A DNA stretch of 64,000 nt from Microbacterium sp. 11MF (GCF_000383475.1 NZ_KB911461.1:1-64000), one strand, 5' to 3'; shown: positions 16,714 through 26,095, numbered from the stretch's first letter. Numbers and translations are program-made. The notes: generated by a model from the sequence alone, not told the origin.

Positions 16714-16995
16714 ATGAACGGATACGACGCGAACAAGGACGATCTGCAGAAGCGGCTGCGCCGCGTCGAAGGCCAGGTCCGCGGCATCGCGCGCATGGTC
16801 GACGAGGACAAGTACTGCATCGACATCCTCACGCAGGTGTCCGCCGCGACGAAGGCACTCGAGACCGTCGCGCTCTCGCTGCTGTCCGACCACCTCAGCC
16901 ACTGCGTCGCTGAGGCGAGTGCCGAAGGCGGCCAGGTCGCCGCCGACAAGATCCGCGAGGCGAACGACGCGATCGCGCGTCTCGTCCGCTCCTGA
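16714..16995 (+). CDS. csoR: Copper-sensing repressor CsoR
   Basis: A 93-residue all-helical repressor that releases DNA on binding Cu(I). The metal ligands Cys35, His60 and Cys64 (YCIDIL and HLSHC) are all present, one residue off the M. tuberculosis numbering. The start is probably leaderless: TACCGT then 7 nt then ATG. It heads csoR-copZ-copA, and a typical CsoR site overlaps its promoter. Confidence 0.95.
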   Translation: MNGYDANKDDLQKRLRRVEGQVRGIARMVDEDKYCIDILTQVSAATKALETVALSLLSDHLSHCVAEASAEGGQVAADKIREANDAIARLVRS

Positions 16996-17014
16996 AACCC
17001 GGAGGAAGAACACC

Positions 17015-17296
17015 ATGACCGACCGCATCCAGCTCGGACTCACCGACGTCTCCGCGTCCGCCGCAGCCCCGGCATCCGTTGTCAACGAAGAACTCCTCGT
17101 CACCGGGATGACCTGCGCGCACTGCGTCGCGAGCGTTCGTGAAGAGCTCTCCGAGATCGACGGTGTCGAGGCTGTGTCCGTCGACCTCGTCGCCGGCGGC
17201 ACCTCGCACGTCACCGTGCACAGCGCGACCCCCCTCGACGACGACGCCCTGACCGCCGCCATCGAGGAGGCCGGATACACCCGGGTGTCGGCGTGA
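17015..17296 (+). CDS. copZ: Copper chaperone CopZ
   Basis: A soluble heavy-metal-associated (HMA) domain of 93 residues with the Cu(I) motif GMTCAHC around residues 31-37 and a ~20-residue N-terminal extension. It delivers copper to the exporter encoded next. Strong ribosome site GGAGGAAG; the stop overlaps the copA GTG by 4 nt. Confidence 0.94.
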   Translation: MTDRIQLGLTDVSASAAAPASVVNEELLVTGMTCAHCVASVREELSEIDGVEAVSVDLVAGGTSHVTVHSATPLDDDALTAAIEEAGYTRVSA

Positions 17297-19470
17297 GCAC
17301 CACCGACGTCGAGCTCGACATCTCGGGGATGACCTGTGCCTCGTGCGCCACCCGCATCGAGCGGAAACTCAACAAGCTCCCCGGCGTCGAGGCATCCGTC
17401 AACTACGCCACCGAGAAGGCGCGCGTCCGTGCCGAGGGTGTCGAGACGGCGCAGCTCATCGCGGCCGTCGAGGCCGCGGGGTACGCCGCGACCGTACCCA
17501 CGCCCGAGCCGGAAGCGGCCGAGTCCGAGGACGAGACGAAGCCGCTCCGCCAGCGGCTGCTGATCAGCACCGCCCTGTCGCTGCCCGTTGCGCTGATGTC
17601 GATGATCCCCGCGCTGCAGTTCGAGAACTGGCAGTGGCTCGCGCTGACCCTCGCCGCCCCCGTCGCGGTCTGGGGCGCGTGGCCGTTCCACCGGGCCGCC
17701 GCCGTCAACCTGCGCCACGGCGCGGCGACGATGGACACACTGATCAGCCTCGGTGTGATCGCCTCGTTCGGCTGGTCGCTGTACGCGCTCTTCTTCGGCG
17801 GCGCGGGCATGCCCGGCATGACCATGACCTTCACACTCGTCGGAGCGCCGCGGGCCGGCGGGCACGAGATCTACCTCGAGGTCGCCGCGCTCGTGACGGT
17901 CTTCATCCTCGCGGGCCGCTACATCGAGGCCCGCGCGAAGCGGTCGTCGTCCGAGGCGCTGCGCGCACTGCTCGAACTCGGGGCGACGGATGCCGCGAAG
18001 CTGCAGAACGGTGTCGAGACGCGCGTTCCCGTCTCACAGCTCGTCGTCGGCGACACGGTCGTCGTGCGCCCCGGTGAGAAAGTCCCGTCGGATGGACTCG
18101 TCACCGCCGGGATGAGCAACGTCGACGCGAGCATGCTCACGGGGGAGTCGATGCCCATCGAGGTGACCGAGGGTTCTCGCGTCGTCGGGGCGACCATCAA
18201 CGTCGGTGGGCGCCTCGAGGTGCAGATCACGCGCGTCGGAGCCGACACCGAACTGGCCCGGATGCGGCGGCTCATGGAGGAGGCGCAGACCGGCAAGGCC
18301 CAGGTGCAGCGCCTCGCCGACCGGGTCTCGGCCGTCTTCGTGCCCGTCGTGATCGGGCTCGCGCTCGCCGCCCTCGTCGGCTGGACGATCGCCGGTGCGC
18401 CGTGGGAGCTCGCCTTCACGGCCGCGGTCGCGACGCTCATCATCGCCTGCCCGTGCGCGCTCGGACTCGCGACCCCGACCGCCCTGCTGGTGGGAACCGG
18501 ACGCGGGTCGCAGCTCGGCATCCTGATCCGCGGACCTCAGGTGCTCGAGCAGACCCGCACCGTCGACACGATCGTGCTCGACAAGACCGGCACCGTCACG
18601 ACCGGACGCATGAGCGTCACCGAAGTGCTGCCTGTGGACGTGTCCCGCGATGAGCTTCTTGCGGTCGCTGCGGCAGTGGAGTCGGGGTCGGAGCACCCGG
18701 TCGCCCGCGCGATCGTCGCGGCATCGCCGGGCGGACGTGTCGAGTCGTTCCAGTCGCACGCCGGGTTCGGTGTGCAGGGCGTCGTCGACGGCGCGGCGGT
18801 CGTCGCCGGCCGGCCGTCGTGGCTGGCCGAGCAGTGGGCCGTCGTCGTGCCCGCGGATCTGCCCAAGGGGACGGTCGTCGCGGTCGCCCGCGACGGCGCA
18901 TACCTCGGTGCGATCGTCGTGGCCGACACGGTGAAGGACTCGAGCGCCGCGGCGATCGCCCGGTTCCGCGAGCTGGGGCTCGAGCCGATCCTGTTGACCG
19001 GCGACACGGCCTCCTCGGCAGCGCGGGTCGCCGCCGAGGTCGGGATCTCCCGCATCGAAGCCGGCGTGACTCCGGCGGGCAAGCTCGACGCGATCCGTCG
19101 CCTGCAGGGTGAGGGCCGGGTCGTCGCGATGGTCGGTGACGGCGTCAATGACGCTGCGGCGCTCGCCGCTGCCGACCTCGGCATCGCGATGGGCGGCGGA
19201 ACGGATGCGGCGATCGCGGCATCCGACATCACCGTCGTCTCGGGCGACCTCACCGTCGTCGCCGATGCGGTGCGCCTCGCGCGGCGGACCCTGGGCGTCA
19301 TCAAGGGCAACCTGTTCTGGGCGTTCGCGTACAACGTCGCCGCGATCCCGCTCGCGATGGCCGCGCTGCTGAACCCGCTCGTTGCCGCGGCCGCCATGGC
19401 GCTGTCATCCGTGTTCGTGGTGACGAACAGCCTGCGTCTGCGCGGGTTCCAGGGGGTCGGGCGGGGCTGA
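17293..19470 (+). CDS. copA: Cu(I)-exporting P1B-type ATPase CopA
   Basis: A 725-residue copper-efflux pump. One N-terminal HMA domain (GMTCASC, Cys15/Cys18), eight TM segments, the intramembrane CPC (386-388), the actuator motif TGES, phosphorylation site DKTGT (Asp430), HP in the nucleotide domain (SEHPVARA) and [13 protein letters not shown] 17293 overlaps the copZ stop (GTGA). Likely induced together with csoR and copZ when CsoR binds copper. Confidence 0.96.
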   Translation: MSTTDVELDISGMTCASCATRIERKLNKLPGVEASVNYATEKARVRAEGVETAQLIAAVEAAGYAATVPTPEPEAAESEDETKPLRQRLLISTALSLPVALMSMIPALQFENWQWLALTLAAPVAVWGAWPFHRAAAVNLRHGAATMDTLISLGVIASFGWSLYALFFGGAGMPGMTMTFTLVGAPRAGGHEIYLEVAALVTVFILAGRYIEARAKRSSSEALRALLELGATDAAKLQNGVETRVPVSQLVVGDTVVVRPGEKVPSDGLVTAGMSNVDASMLTGESMPIEVTEGSRVVGATINVGGRLEVQITRVGADTELARMRRLMEEAQTGKAQVQRLADRVSAVFVPVVIGLALAALVGWTIAGAPWELAFTAAVATLIIACPCALGLATPTALLVGTGRGSQLGILIRGPQVLEQTRTVDTIVLDKTGTVTTGRMSVTEVLPVDVSRDELLAVAAAVESGSEHPVARAIVAASPGGRVESFQSHAGFGVQGVVDGAAVVAGRPSWLAEQWAVVVPADLPKGTVVAVARDGAYLGAIVVADTVKDSSAAAIARFRELGLEPILLTGDTASSAARVAAEVGISRIEAGVTPAGKLDAIRRLQGEGRVVAMVGDGVNDAAALAAADLGIAMGGGTDAAIAASDITVVSGDLTVVADAVRLARRTLGVIKGNLFWAFAYNVAAIPLAMAALLNPLVAAAAMALSSVFVVTNSLRLRGFQGVGRG

Positions 19471-19509
19471 GCGTGTGCTCGGCGCGCGGGCGTCGCGCCC
19501 GTTCGCGGG

Positions 19510-19581
19510 TGCAATAGTTCGAGCGCGACACGCCGGGCCGCGGCATCCCTCACCGGGGTGTCGCCCCGGATCTCTTGCATC
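19510..19581. repeat. 72-nt inverted-repeat element, copy C2
   Basis: Diverged copy of the element at 22261-22332, in the opposite orientation and the same length. Ends TGCAA and TTGCATC; fills most of the gap after copA. Confidence 0.65.
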
Positions 19582-19664
19582 GGCGTACTCCGAAAGCGGC
19601 GGGAGCCCCGGAATCCCCCGCCCGGGGGAGGCAGCTGATGGAGCCTCGGCCTACCGTCGGGGGC

Positions 19665-19838
19665 ATGGACATCACTCAGCTGTCTCGAGCATCAGCGGGA
19701 GCGACGGCCGCCGTCATCCTCGCCTTCGCGGTCGGCCTGATCACCGACAACGCTCTCATCGGACTCGTCGCGGGCGCGACGCTGATCGGCCCGGGCGCCT
19801 ATCTCGGCCTGCGGACATCTGCCACCAGCGGCCGATGA
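19665..19838 (+). CDS. Small membrane protein, 57 residues
   Basis: Predicted to be almost entirely two TM helices (SAGATAAVILAFAVGLI and ALIGLVAGATLIGPGAYLGL). The start at 19665 follows the window's leaderless pattern, TACCGT then 7 nt then ATG. A start at 19638 with GGAGG upstream would add nine polar residues and cannot be excluded. Function unknown. Confidence 0.6.
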   Translation: MDITQLSRASAGATAAVILAFAVGLITDNALIGLVAGATLIGPGAYLGLRTSATSGR

Positions 19839-19900
19839 CCGTCGCGTGACCGGTCGATCTATCGCATCGGCGCGCACTCCTGCGTGCCGAGGTGCAAGCG

Positions 19901-20413
19901 ATGATGGAGCTGATGCTCGCGAACAGCCACGTCCTCCTCACCCCGATCACTCCTGACATCGCCCGCCGGATCATCGATCGCACCGAGCAACCGGGTGACG
20001 ACTGGCATCCCGACTACCCGTTCGTCGACGAACTCGACCCGTTGGCCGCGCTGGCGGCCTCGGAACTGTCGGAGACTCCGTTCACGATGTACGCGATCCG
20101 ACGCCCTGATGACCGCGCCGCCGTCGGCGGATTCGGGTTCTTCGGGCCGCCCGATGCGAGCGGCGCGGTCGAATTCGGTTACGGCCTGATACCCGCGGCA
20201 CGAGGGTGTGGGCTCGCATCCGCCGCGGTCATGCTCGCCCTGCATCACGCCGGGCAGTGGGGTGCGCTTCGCGCGAAGGCCGACACCGAACGCACGAACG
20301 CGGCATCCCGCCGGGTGCTCGAGAAAGCAGGGCTTCACGAGGTCGGCCGACGTGGAGACCTCGTGTTCTTCGAACGCGCCCTCGGCACCGTGACACGATC
20401 GGACCATGACTGA
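19901..20413 (+). CDS. GNAT-family N-acetyltransferase
   Basis: A 170-residue RimJ/RimL-like acetyltransferase. The strand VGGFGFFGPP, the acetyl-CoA loop GLIPAARGCGLASAAVMLAL (here R-G-C-G-L-A in place of the usual R/Q-G-x-G-x-A) and the C-terminal TNAASRRVLEKAGLHEVG are the landmarks. ATG 19901 has GAGG at a good distance; GTG 19892 is an alternative. The end overlaps the next gene by 8 nt. Substrate unknown. Confidence 0.85.
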   Translation: MMELMLANSHVLLTPITPDIARRIIDRTEQPGDDWHPDYPFVDELDPLAALAASELSETPFTMYAIRRPDDRAAVGGFGFFGPPDASGAVEFGYGLIPAARGCGLASAAVMLALHHAGQWGALRAKADTERTNAASRRVLEKAGLHEVGRRGDLVFFERALGTVTRSDHD

Positions 20414-20918
20414 CGCCGTCTACGCCGAGCTCGATCGACTGCTGGCCGCACGCGATCGCGACGACATGGCGCCGACACTGGCGGCTCTGAAAGTCATCTA
20501 CGACGAGCATCCGACGGACGCGCGGGTGCTCTACGAGTACGCCGGCGCGCACGACACGGCCGGTCAGGGGCAGGCGGCTGCCGAGCTCTACGAACAGGCT
20601 CTCGCCGCCGGGCTCGAAGGAGATGTCCGACGCCGTTGCCTCCTGCAGTACGGCAGCACGCTGCGCAACCTCGGTCGTTTCGACGCGTCGATCGCGCTTT
20701 TCACCGCGGCACGAGACGAGTTTCCGGATGCCGCATCCCTCGCCGTCTTCGAGGCGATCACGCTGCACGCGGCGGGGCACGTGCACGCCGCGCTCGGATC
20801 GCTCCTCGATGTGATCGCCAGCTACGTCGACTCTCCCGAGCTCGAGCGCTACAAGCCGGCGATCCGCGGCAACGCCGCCTATCTGCGCGACCTGGACGCG
20901 GGAGAATCCGCCGGCTAG
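20406..20918 (+). CDS. Tetratricopeptide-repeat protein
   Basis: This 170-residue, wholly helical protein contains TPR-like helix pairs, clearest at DARVLYEYAGAHDTAGQGQA and at the LLQYGSTLRNLGRFDASIAL segment. Proteins of this type are widespread in actinobacteria beside acetyltransferases and are presumed protein-interaction modules. Overlaps the GNAT gene by 8 nt and the convergent MFS gene by 4 nt. A CACGAT hexamer 6 nt before the ATG would allow an independent leaderless transcript. Confidence 0.8.
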   Translation: MTDAVYAELDRLLAARDRDDMAPTLAALKVIYDEHPTDARVLYEYAGAHDTAGQGQAAAELYEQALAAGLEGDVRRRCLLQYGSTLRNLGRFDASIALFTAARDEFPDAASLAVFEAITLHAAGHVHAALGSLLDVIASYVDSPELERYKPAIRGNAAYLRDLDAGESAG

Positions 20919-22201
20919 ACCCCGGCCTCGCCGTGGCGCGCGTTCCGCAGCGGCGAGAACACGATCACCAACGCAGCGACGGCGAAGACCGCGGCCGCGA
21001 CGCCGAGGCTGGCCGCGTACCCGAGCCAGGTGGCGAGCACCCCGGCGCCGAGGGCACCGAAGAAGAAGACGATGCGGTTCGTCGTGCGGATCGTCGCGTT
21101 CATGCGGCCCTGGATCGCATCGGGCGCGATCGCCTGACGATACGAGATGTCGTTCGCATCCTCGACGCCCATCGCCAGGCCGAAGAGGAACTGCGCGATC
21201 GACACGATCACGAGGAGCACCGTCATGGTCGTCGCGCTGCTGAGAGGGACGACCGCCAGGAGCAGCCACGGCACGACCGTCAGGCTGCGGCCGACGAGGA
21301 TCGCCCGCCCGGCTCCGATCCGCTCGCCGACGGCGGGCGCGATGATCGCGCCGAGGAAGCCGCCGACCCCGCCGACGGCCACCGCGATGCCGTAGGCCCA
21401 GGCCGGCATCCCCAGTTCTCGGAGCGCGAAGACGGCGAACACGGTCGCCACGATGCTGTTGCCGAGGAACCAGACGTGCACCGACAGCGCCAGCGGGCGA
21501 AGCGTTTTGTGCCGGTACGTGAAGCGCATGCCTTCGACGATGTCGTGACCGATGTGACGACCCGCCCTGCGGGGAGCGGGCGCGGACTCGGTGACCCGGA
21601 TGCGGGACTGGAGAACGGCCGACACCGCATGGATGACGGCCTCGAACACGAAGATGAGAGGCGCGCCGACGAGGGTGAGGAGTGCGCCCCCGGCAGCAGG
21701 GCCCGCCGTCCCCGCGACGGTCTCGCTCTGGCCGAGTCTCGCGTTCGCCGACACGAGGGACGACCGGGGGACGATCTGCGGCACGAACGGCTGCTCCGCC
21801 GACTGGGCGAACAGGGTCAGGACTCCGAGCGTGAGCATGATCGCCGCGAGCGACCAGAAGTCGAGGTGGCCGAGCAGCGGCAGGACCGGGATCAGCGCGA
21901 AGACGACCGCGCGGCCAATGCTCGTCAGCACCAGCGTGCGCTGCCGATTCCAACGATCCATCAGCGCTCCGATGATGAACCCGAGGAAGAGGTACGGCGC
22001 GACGCCCAGCGCGTTCAGGATGCCGATCTGCGCCGGCGTCGCCGCGACCACCGTGACGATGAGCACTTGGAACGCGACGTTCGCGATGGCCGACCCGAAC
22101 CCGCGGATGGTCGTCGCCGTCCAGAAGAGCCGGAATGCCGGGATGCGCAGGACCTCGGGTCGCCGCCCGCTGTCGGGCGGCCGCGGGGTCGGTTCGCGCA
22201 T
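20915..22201 (-). CDS. MFS transporter, DHA3/EntS-like
   Basis: A 428-residue, 12-TM major facilitator with RLFWTATTIRGFGSAIANVA in TM1 and IGALMDRWNRQRTLVLTSIG after TM2, the pattern of the macrolide/enterobactin exporter (DHA3) group. A charged central loop (RVTESAPAPRRAGRHIGHD) separates the two halves. ATG 22201; no regulator adjacent. Substrate unknown. Confidence 0.87.
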   Translation of the reverse strand: MREPTPRPPDSGRRPEVLRIPAFRLFWTATTIRGFGSAIANVAFQVLIVTVVAATPAQIGILNALGVAPYLFLGFIIGALMDRWNRQRTLVLTSIGRAVVFALIPVLPLLGHLDFWSLAAIMLTLGVLTLFAQSAEQPFVPQIVPRSSLVSANARLGQSETVAGTAGPAAGGALLTLVGAPLIFVFEAVIHAVSAVLQSRIRVTESAPAPRRAGRHIGHDIVEGMRFTYRHKTLRPLALSVHVWFLGNSIVATVFAVFALRELGMPAWAYGIAVAVGGVGGFLGAIIAPAVGERIGAGRAILVGRSLTVVPWLLLAVVPLSSATTMTVLLVIVSIAQFLFGLAMGVEDANDISYRQAIAPDAIQGRMNATIRTTNRIVFFFGALGAGVLATWLGYAASLGVAAAVFAVAALVIVFSPLRNARHGEAGV

Positions 22202-22257
22202 GATGCGACCCTATCGACGGACTCGGCTGTGCCCGCCGCTCGCCCGCCGGCGGTGGC

Positions 22258-22333
22258 GGATGCAAGGGATCGAGGCCGACACGCCGGTGGTGGATGCCGC
22301 GGCGCGGCGCGTCGAGCGGCATCCCTTGCATCC
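22258..22333. repeat. 72-nt element, copy C1, with 13-nt perfect inverted ends
   Basis: Flanked by GGATGCAAGGGAT (22258-22270) and ATCCCTTGCATCC (22321-22333). The core 22261-22332 matches C2 at 19510-19581 in reverse orientation. Lies between the MFS promoter and the csbD terminator. Confidence 0.75.
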
Positions 22334-22376
22334 GTGCACAGCCCACAGCGCGCCGTCCGGGGTGCCGCACACGAAG

Positions 22377-22410
22377 GAAGGGCCCCACCGGCTGACCGGC
22401 GGGGCCCTTC
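22377..22410. terminator. Strong hairpin downstream of csbD
   Basis: A near-perfect stem GAAGGGCCCCaCCGG / CCGGcGGGGCCCTTC with a CTGA loop, 19 nt beyond the CsbD stop. Stable factor-independent terminator in both directions by structure, though without a long T run. Confidence 0.8.
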
Positions 22411-22428
22411 ACATTCAGTCCAACTGGC

Positions 22429-22599
22429 TTACTTGAACGCGTCCTTGACGTTCTCGCCGGCCTTCTTGAGGTTCGCTTCGCGCTGGTCGGCTTCGCCCTC
22501 GCGGCGAAGGTCCTCGTCATTGCGGTGCTCGCCCAGGGCTTCCTTCGCCTTGCCGGCGATGTCCTGCGCAGCGTTCTTGATCTTGTCGTCGAGACCCAT
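22429..22599 (-). CDS. CsbD family stress protein
   Basis: A 56-residue, highly charged helical protein. The CsbD signature is visible: MGLDDKIKNAAQDIAGKAKE and GEADQREANLKKAGENVKDAF. Members are general-stress induced in many bacteria, with function unresolved. ATG 22599 follows GAGGAG. Confidence 0.92.
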   Translation of the reverse strand: MGLDDKIKNAAQDIAGKAKEALGEHRNDEDLRREGEADQREANLKKAGENVKDAFK

Positions 22600-22686
22600 G
22601 GCACACTCCTCAGTTCGTGGGAATCCCAGGATCTGACTCGCGATGATTCCACTCAACCGCTTGATTTCGGCGCCGATTGGTGAGAG

Positions 22687-23214
22687 TCACAACTCGCGCC
22701 GCCGACTCGCCGTCGCCTCGTAGGCGTGCAGCCACACGAGGTCGAACTCCTCGCGGGTGATCCGGCCTCGCACGAGGTCCTGCTCCGCGTGGTCGAGCTC
22801 GTCGGCCTGCTGTTGGATGCGGTGGGCCACCTCCAACGCCGACGGCGAGACCTCTCCGGCGAAGAACGTGCACCGGACGGAGTGCGCGTCGCGAGCCGCG
22901 GCTCGGCCCCGATACGACAGGAGCACCCCCGGTCCGACGATCGCCGCGGTCATCAGCAGCAGCGTCGGTACCGTCGGAGCGCCCATCCCGACGAGGGCCA
23001 TCCAGAGGACGAAACCGGCGCAGACGGCGACCTTCCAGAAGGTGGATGCCGCCAGCGCGAACGTGCGCTCAGCGTCCGAGGACTGCGGCGAGTACACGAC
23101 GATGCGGTCGGTCACGATGCCGTGACGGGCGACACCGCGCCACACGTGGCCCCAGTGCGGGCGGTCGGAGCGGAACAGCCGGATGCGGATGCCGGCCGGG
23201 TCTACTTGCCGCAT
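22687..23214 (-). CDS. Uncharacterised membrane protein, third gene of a trio
   Basis: A 175-residue protein: soluble N-terminal part (HWGHVWRGVARHGIVTDRIVVYSP), two TM helices (FWKVAVCAGFVLWMALVGM and VPTLLLMTAAIVGPGVLLSY) and a C-terminal helical region rich in charged residues (RIQQQADELDHAEQDLVRG). I do not recognise it with certainty; DUF6611-type actinobacterial proteins may be related. ATG 23214 lies 12 nt inside the end of the upstream gene, so the trio is one transcript. Confidence 0.75.
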   Translation of the reverse strand: MRQVDPAGIRIRLFRSDRPHWGHVWRGVARHGIVTDRIVVYSPQSSDAERTFALAASTFWKVAVCAGFVLWMALVGMGAPTVPTLLLMTAAIVGPGVLLSYRGRAAARDAHSVRCTFFAGEVSPSALEVAHRIQQQADELDHAEQDLVRGRITREEFDLVWLHAYEATASRRREL

Positions 23215-23741
23215 CGCCCCGTCCAGTCCTCGTCGGATTTGCTGTCGACGGCGGGCGCGACCAGCTGGGAGCGGGCGACGGTCCCTTCGCAGAAGAGCAC
23301 GATCCGGTCGCCGGGCGACGTGATCGCCGGCAGCAGCGCGGACACCTTCCGGTGCGACGAGCCCGACCCCACGACGACGCTCGACACCAGACTGCGATCC
23401 GTCGCGCCGCCCAGGAGGAGGGCGAGCGTGACCTGGTCGGCGACGTCGTCGAGGTCGCTGTCGACCGACAGGTGGACCGTGCGGCATGACGGCCCCGGCT
23501 CCTCCCGGCCCGTGACCGTGGTCACCACGACGCTGACGAAACGCTCACGGTCGCTGCGTTCGGCCGGCGCGATCAGGACGCAGGGAGTCGTCCTCGTCTG
23601 AGCCAGCTCCCGTAGCGAACGTCCGCCGATGCGGATGTCGCGTTCCTCGAATCGCGTGCCTGCGGGGAGCAGAGGCGGTCGTGCGGGCGTGGTCCGCGAG
23701 TGCTGCCGCGCGGCGGCGATGATCGTGTGCAGAGCGCTCAT
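23202..23741 (-). CDS. Uncharacterised protein, paralogue of its upstream neighbour
   Basis: A soluble protein of 179 residues, no signal or TM. It shares a layout with the upstream gene: (E)RDIRIGGRSLRELAQTRTTPCVLIAP here against RDVTVAGVSLTRLAELEGTPCVMTGD there, and later LLPAITSPGDRIVLFCEGTV against ILPADLVEGDLLAVPCTGTL. Its ATG overlaps the upstream stop by 1 nt. A divergent tandem duplication is the likely origin. Function unknown. Confidence 0.75.
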   Translation of the reverse strand: MSALHTIIAAARQHSRTTPARPPLLPAGTRFEERDIRIGGRSLRELAQTRTTPCVLIAPAERSDRERFVSVVVTTVTGREEPGPSCRTVHLSVDSDLDDVADQVTLALLLGGATDRSLVSSVVVGSGSSHRKVSALLPAITSPGDRIVLFCEGTVARSQLVAPAVDSKSDEDWTGRCGK

Positions 23742-24292
23742 CAGCGCACGACCGTCGGGATGTCGGCATCCGGCGAGACGCGACGGGGCTTCACGTCGCG
23801 CAGCGCGAGCGTGCCGGTGCACGGCACCGCGAGCAGGTCGCCCTCGACGAGGTCGGCGGGCAGGATCGCCTGCATATAGGGCCAGGTGGGCGCGCCGACA
23901 TCGCCGGGGACGATGTCGAACATCGCCTGCTTCGCGGTGGATGCGCGACCGATGAGGCGGCAGTGCTCCCACTGGATCGGGAGGTCGTGCGTGGTGCAGT
24001 CGACGAGCGCCAGACGGCGCACGTCCTGCGAGTCGACGCGCAGAGTCACGCGGAAGACGAGGACCGTGACGTCCATGCCGATGCCGCGACGGCGGGCATC
24101 CTGCGTGTGCGGGTGCGCGAGGTCGCCGGTCATCACGCACGGCGTCCCTTCGAGCTCGGCCAGGCGCGTCAGCGACACACCCGCCACGGTCACATCGCGC
24201 ACCTCCGCGACGGTGTGCTCGGGCCATGCCCGCCGTTCGATCGGATCGGGGATGCTGCGTCGCAGCGAGGGGAGGACCGTGGTCAACGTCAT
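23741..24292 (-). CDS. Uncharacterised protein, first gene of a trio
   Basis: 183 residues, soluble, mostly beta by appearance. See the shared motifs with the second gene (VxGVSLTRLAELEGTPCVM and ILPADLVEGDLLAVPCTG). ATG 24292 chosen at the start of the conserved-looking part; an upstream in-frame start at 24370 is possible but would run into the opposite gene's promoter. Divergent from the SRPBCC gene. Function unknown. Confidence 0.7.
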   Translation of the reverse strand: MTLTTVLPSLRRSIPDPIERRAWPEHTVAEVRDVTVAGVSLTRLAELEGTPCVMTGDLAHPHTQDARRRGIGMDVTVLVFRVTLRVDSQDVRRLALVDCTTHDLPIQWEHCRLIGRASTAKQAMFDIVPGDVGAPTWPYMQAILPADLVEGDLLAVPCTGTLALRDVKPRRVSPDADIPTVVR

Positions 24293-24390
24293 GAGCACAG
24301 TCCTAAGCGCTCGCCGAGGCCCGCGGAACAGGTCCGAACGGAACCCATACGGCCGGCCCGCGCGTCGCATCGGGCACCTAGGGTGAGGGG

Positions 24391-24819
24391 ATGTTCACCG
24401 TCACCGAGTCCGTCACCATCGACCGCCCGGTGACCGAGGTGTTCGACTTCTTCACCGAGGGCCGCGCCCGCTGGGACGAGTCCGTCATCTCCGAGGAGCT
24501 CACCTCATCGCCGCCCGTCGGCGTCGGGTCGACTCTCCACACGCGGATGCGGGCGGTCGGCCGCGAGGTCGACTTCGACTGGCGCGTCACGGCCTACGAC
24601 CCCGGTGCGCGGATGGCGGTGACCAGCACGAGCGGGATCATGGCCACGTCCTCCGACCTGCAGTTCGCCGACGCGAACGGCGCGACCGTCGTCGCCGTGC
24701 GCATCGACGCCGAGCCGACCGGGATCATGCGCCTCGCCGAGCCGATGATCGCCGACTCGATCCGCTCGACGCTGTCGACGTCGCTCACCCGCGCGAAGCG
24801 GATGCTCGAAAGCTCCTGA
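24391..24819 (+). CDS. SRPBCC (START-like) family protein
   Basis: A 142-residue helix-grip fold protein. The opening FTVTESVTIDRPVTEVFDFF is the signature of polyketide-cyclase/START-like proteins, which bind hydrophobic ligands. Leaderless start: TAGGGT, 6 nt, ATG. Ligand unknown. Confidence 0.85.
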   Translation: MFTVTESVTIDRPVTEVFDFFTEGRARWDESVISEELTSSPPVGVGSTLHTRMRAVGREVDFDWRVTAYDPGARMAVTSTSGIMATSSDLQFADANGATVVAVRIDAEPTGIMRLAEPMIADSIRSTLSTSLTRAKRMLESS

Positions 24820-24898
24820 CCCGGCGTCATCCTCTCGGCTGACACGGATGCCTCTCCAGGCCGACGCCCTGCGCGCGACGACTGCGTAGACAGGAAGC

Positions 24899-25336
24899 AT
24901 GAAGCGCACACTCGCCGCCCTGTCCCTCGTCCTCGTCGCCGCCGGGCTCACGACCGCCTGCGCGTCGGGGAGCAGTGACGTCGAAGACCACGTCGTGAAG
25001 GCAGTGAGCGAAGGCTCGTCCGTGCCGGTCGCAGACCTGGTCGACGATGCGGCCGCGAAGCGGTTCACGATCGTGTGCCCGTACGAGCTGCCTGCGGATG
25101 TCGCGACCCGCCTCGGCGTCTCGGCGAAGGACCTCCCCGATCTGTCGAAGCGCGACGACGCGCAGGCGCTCGTCGCCGTGACGTCGAACGGCGTCGACGC
25201 GGTCGAGTTCCGACGCGAACGCGTCGACCTCTGCTCCTCGGAGGGGCCGTGGCCGGTGTACGAGAAGACCGACACGGCCACCGTCGCCGTCACGCGGAAC
25301 GAGGATGACGTCTACATCGTCACCCGAGCGAGCTGA
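24899..25336 (+). CDS. Small lipoprotein
   Basis: 145 residues with a lipoprotein signal: positively charged MKR start, hydrophobic core and lipobox LTTAC with the acylated Cys at residue 21. The mature part has two further Cys (VCPYELP and DLCSSEG) that may form a disulfide. I recognise no domain. TAGACA lies 6 nt before the ATG, the leaderless pattern. Confidence 0.82.
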   Translation: MKRTLAALSLVLVAAGLTTACASGSSDVEDHVVKAVSEGSSVPVADLVDDAAAKRFTIVCPYELPADVATRLGVSAKDLPDLSKRDDAQALVAVTSNGVDAVEFRRERVDLCSSEGPWPVYEKTDTATVAVTRNEDDVYIVTRAS

Positions 25337-25343
25337 CGGCCTG

Positions 25344-26081
25344 TCACTTCACGAGCGGGCGCACCGTCGTGAAGCCGCCGTCGACCGGGATCACCTGACC
25401 GGTGATGCGACCGGCATCCGTCGACAGCAGCCAGTCCATGACGGCCGCGACATCGTCGGCGGTCTGCACACCACCGAGCGGGTACTGCTTCTCGGCGCCC
25501 TCGCGCTGCATCGGCACGCTCAGCATCCCGGCCGTCATCGGGGTGTCCGTCATACCCGGCGCGACCGCGTTCACACGGATGCCGCGCGCGGCATACGTGG
25601 CGGCGGCGCTGCGCACGAGCGCCTCGACGCCTCCCTTCGCGGCGGCGATCGCCTCGTGGTTGGCGACGCCGATGCGGGCGACGACGGAGCTCGCGAAGAC
25701 GGCGGCGCCGGGCTGCTTGCCCGTCGCCTCGAGCCAGGCCTGCAGGATCCAGATGCTGCTCTCGAGGTTGACGCGCAGGATGTCGCGCGCGGCGTCGGCC
25801 TTCGTCCGATGCAGCGGGGTGATGAGCGTGCTACCGACCGCGTGCGCGAGCCACGCCGGTGCGTCACCCAACTCGGACCGGCAGCCCTCGAGCGCCGCCG
25901 CGGCACCCTCGGGCGTCGTCACGTCGGAGACGATGTGCGCGTCCGCCTCGACGGAGGCGAGGGATGCGGCATCTCGCCCCACCGCGGCGACCCGCAGACC
26001 GCGCGCCCGCAGCCGAGCGACGAGGGCGCTCCCCACACCGCCGCGGGCGCCGGTCACGAGGGCGATGTCGGTCGAGGTCAT
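25344..26081 (-). CDS. SDR-family oxidoreductase
   Basis: A 245-residue Rossmann oxidoreductase: TGARGGVGSAL cofactor motif, GQVIPVDGG near the C-terminus. The catalytic Tyr-x3-Lys is not obvious: the expected position reads NHEAIAAAKGG, with His/Ala in place of Tyr, so activity is uncertain. ATG 26081 has GGAGAG upstream. It lies 14 nt downstream of the photolyase gene on the same strand, an arrangement often seen for SDRs beside FeS-type photolyases. Confidence 0.82.
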   Translation of the reverse strand: MTSTDIALVTGARGGVGSALVARLRARGLRVAAVGRDAASLASVEADAHIVSDVTTPEGAAAALEGCRSELGDAPAWLAHAVGSTLITPLHRTKADAARDILRVNLESSIWILQAWLEATGKQPGAAVFASSVVARIGVANHEAIAAAKGGVEALVRSAAATYAARGIRVNAVAPGMTDTPMTAGMLSVPMQREGAEKQYPLGGVQTADDVAAVMDWLLSTDAGRITGQVIPVDGGFTTVRPLVK

Positions 26082-26095
26082 GATGCTCTCCTTGC

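Noticed and set aside
20229..22652. 807-residue minus frame and 666-residue plus frame around the MFS gene
   Set aside because: Arg/Pro-rich shadows of the MFS, TPR and CsbD genes.
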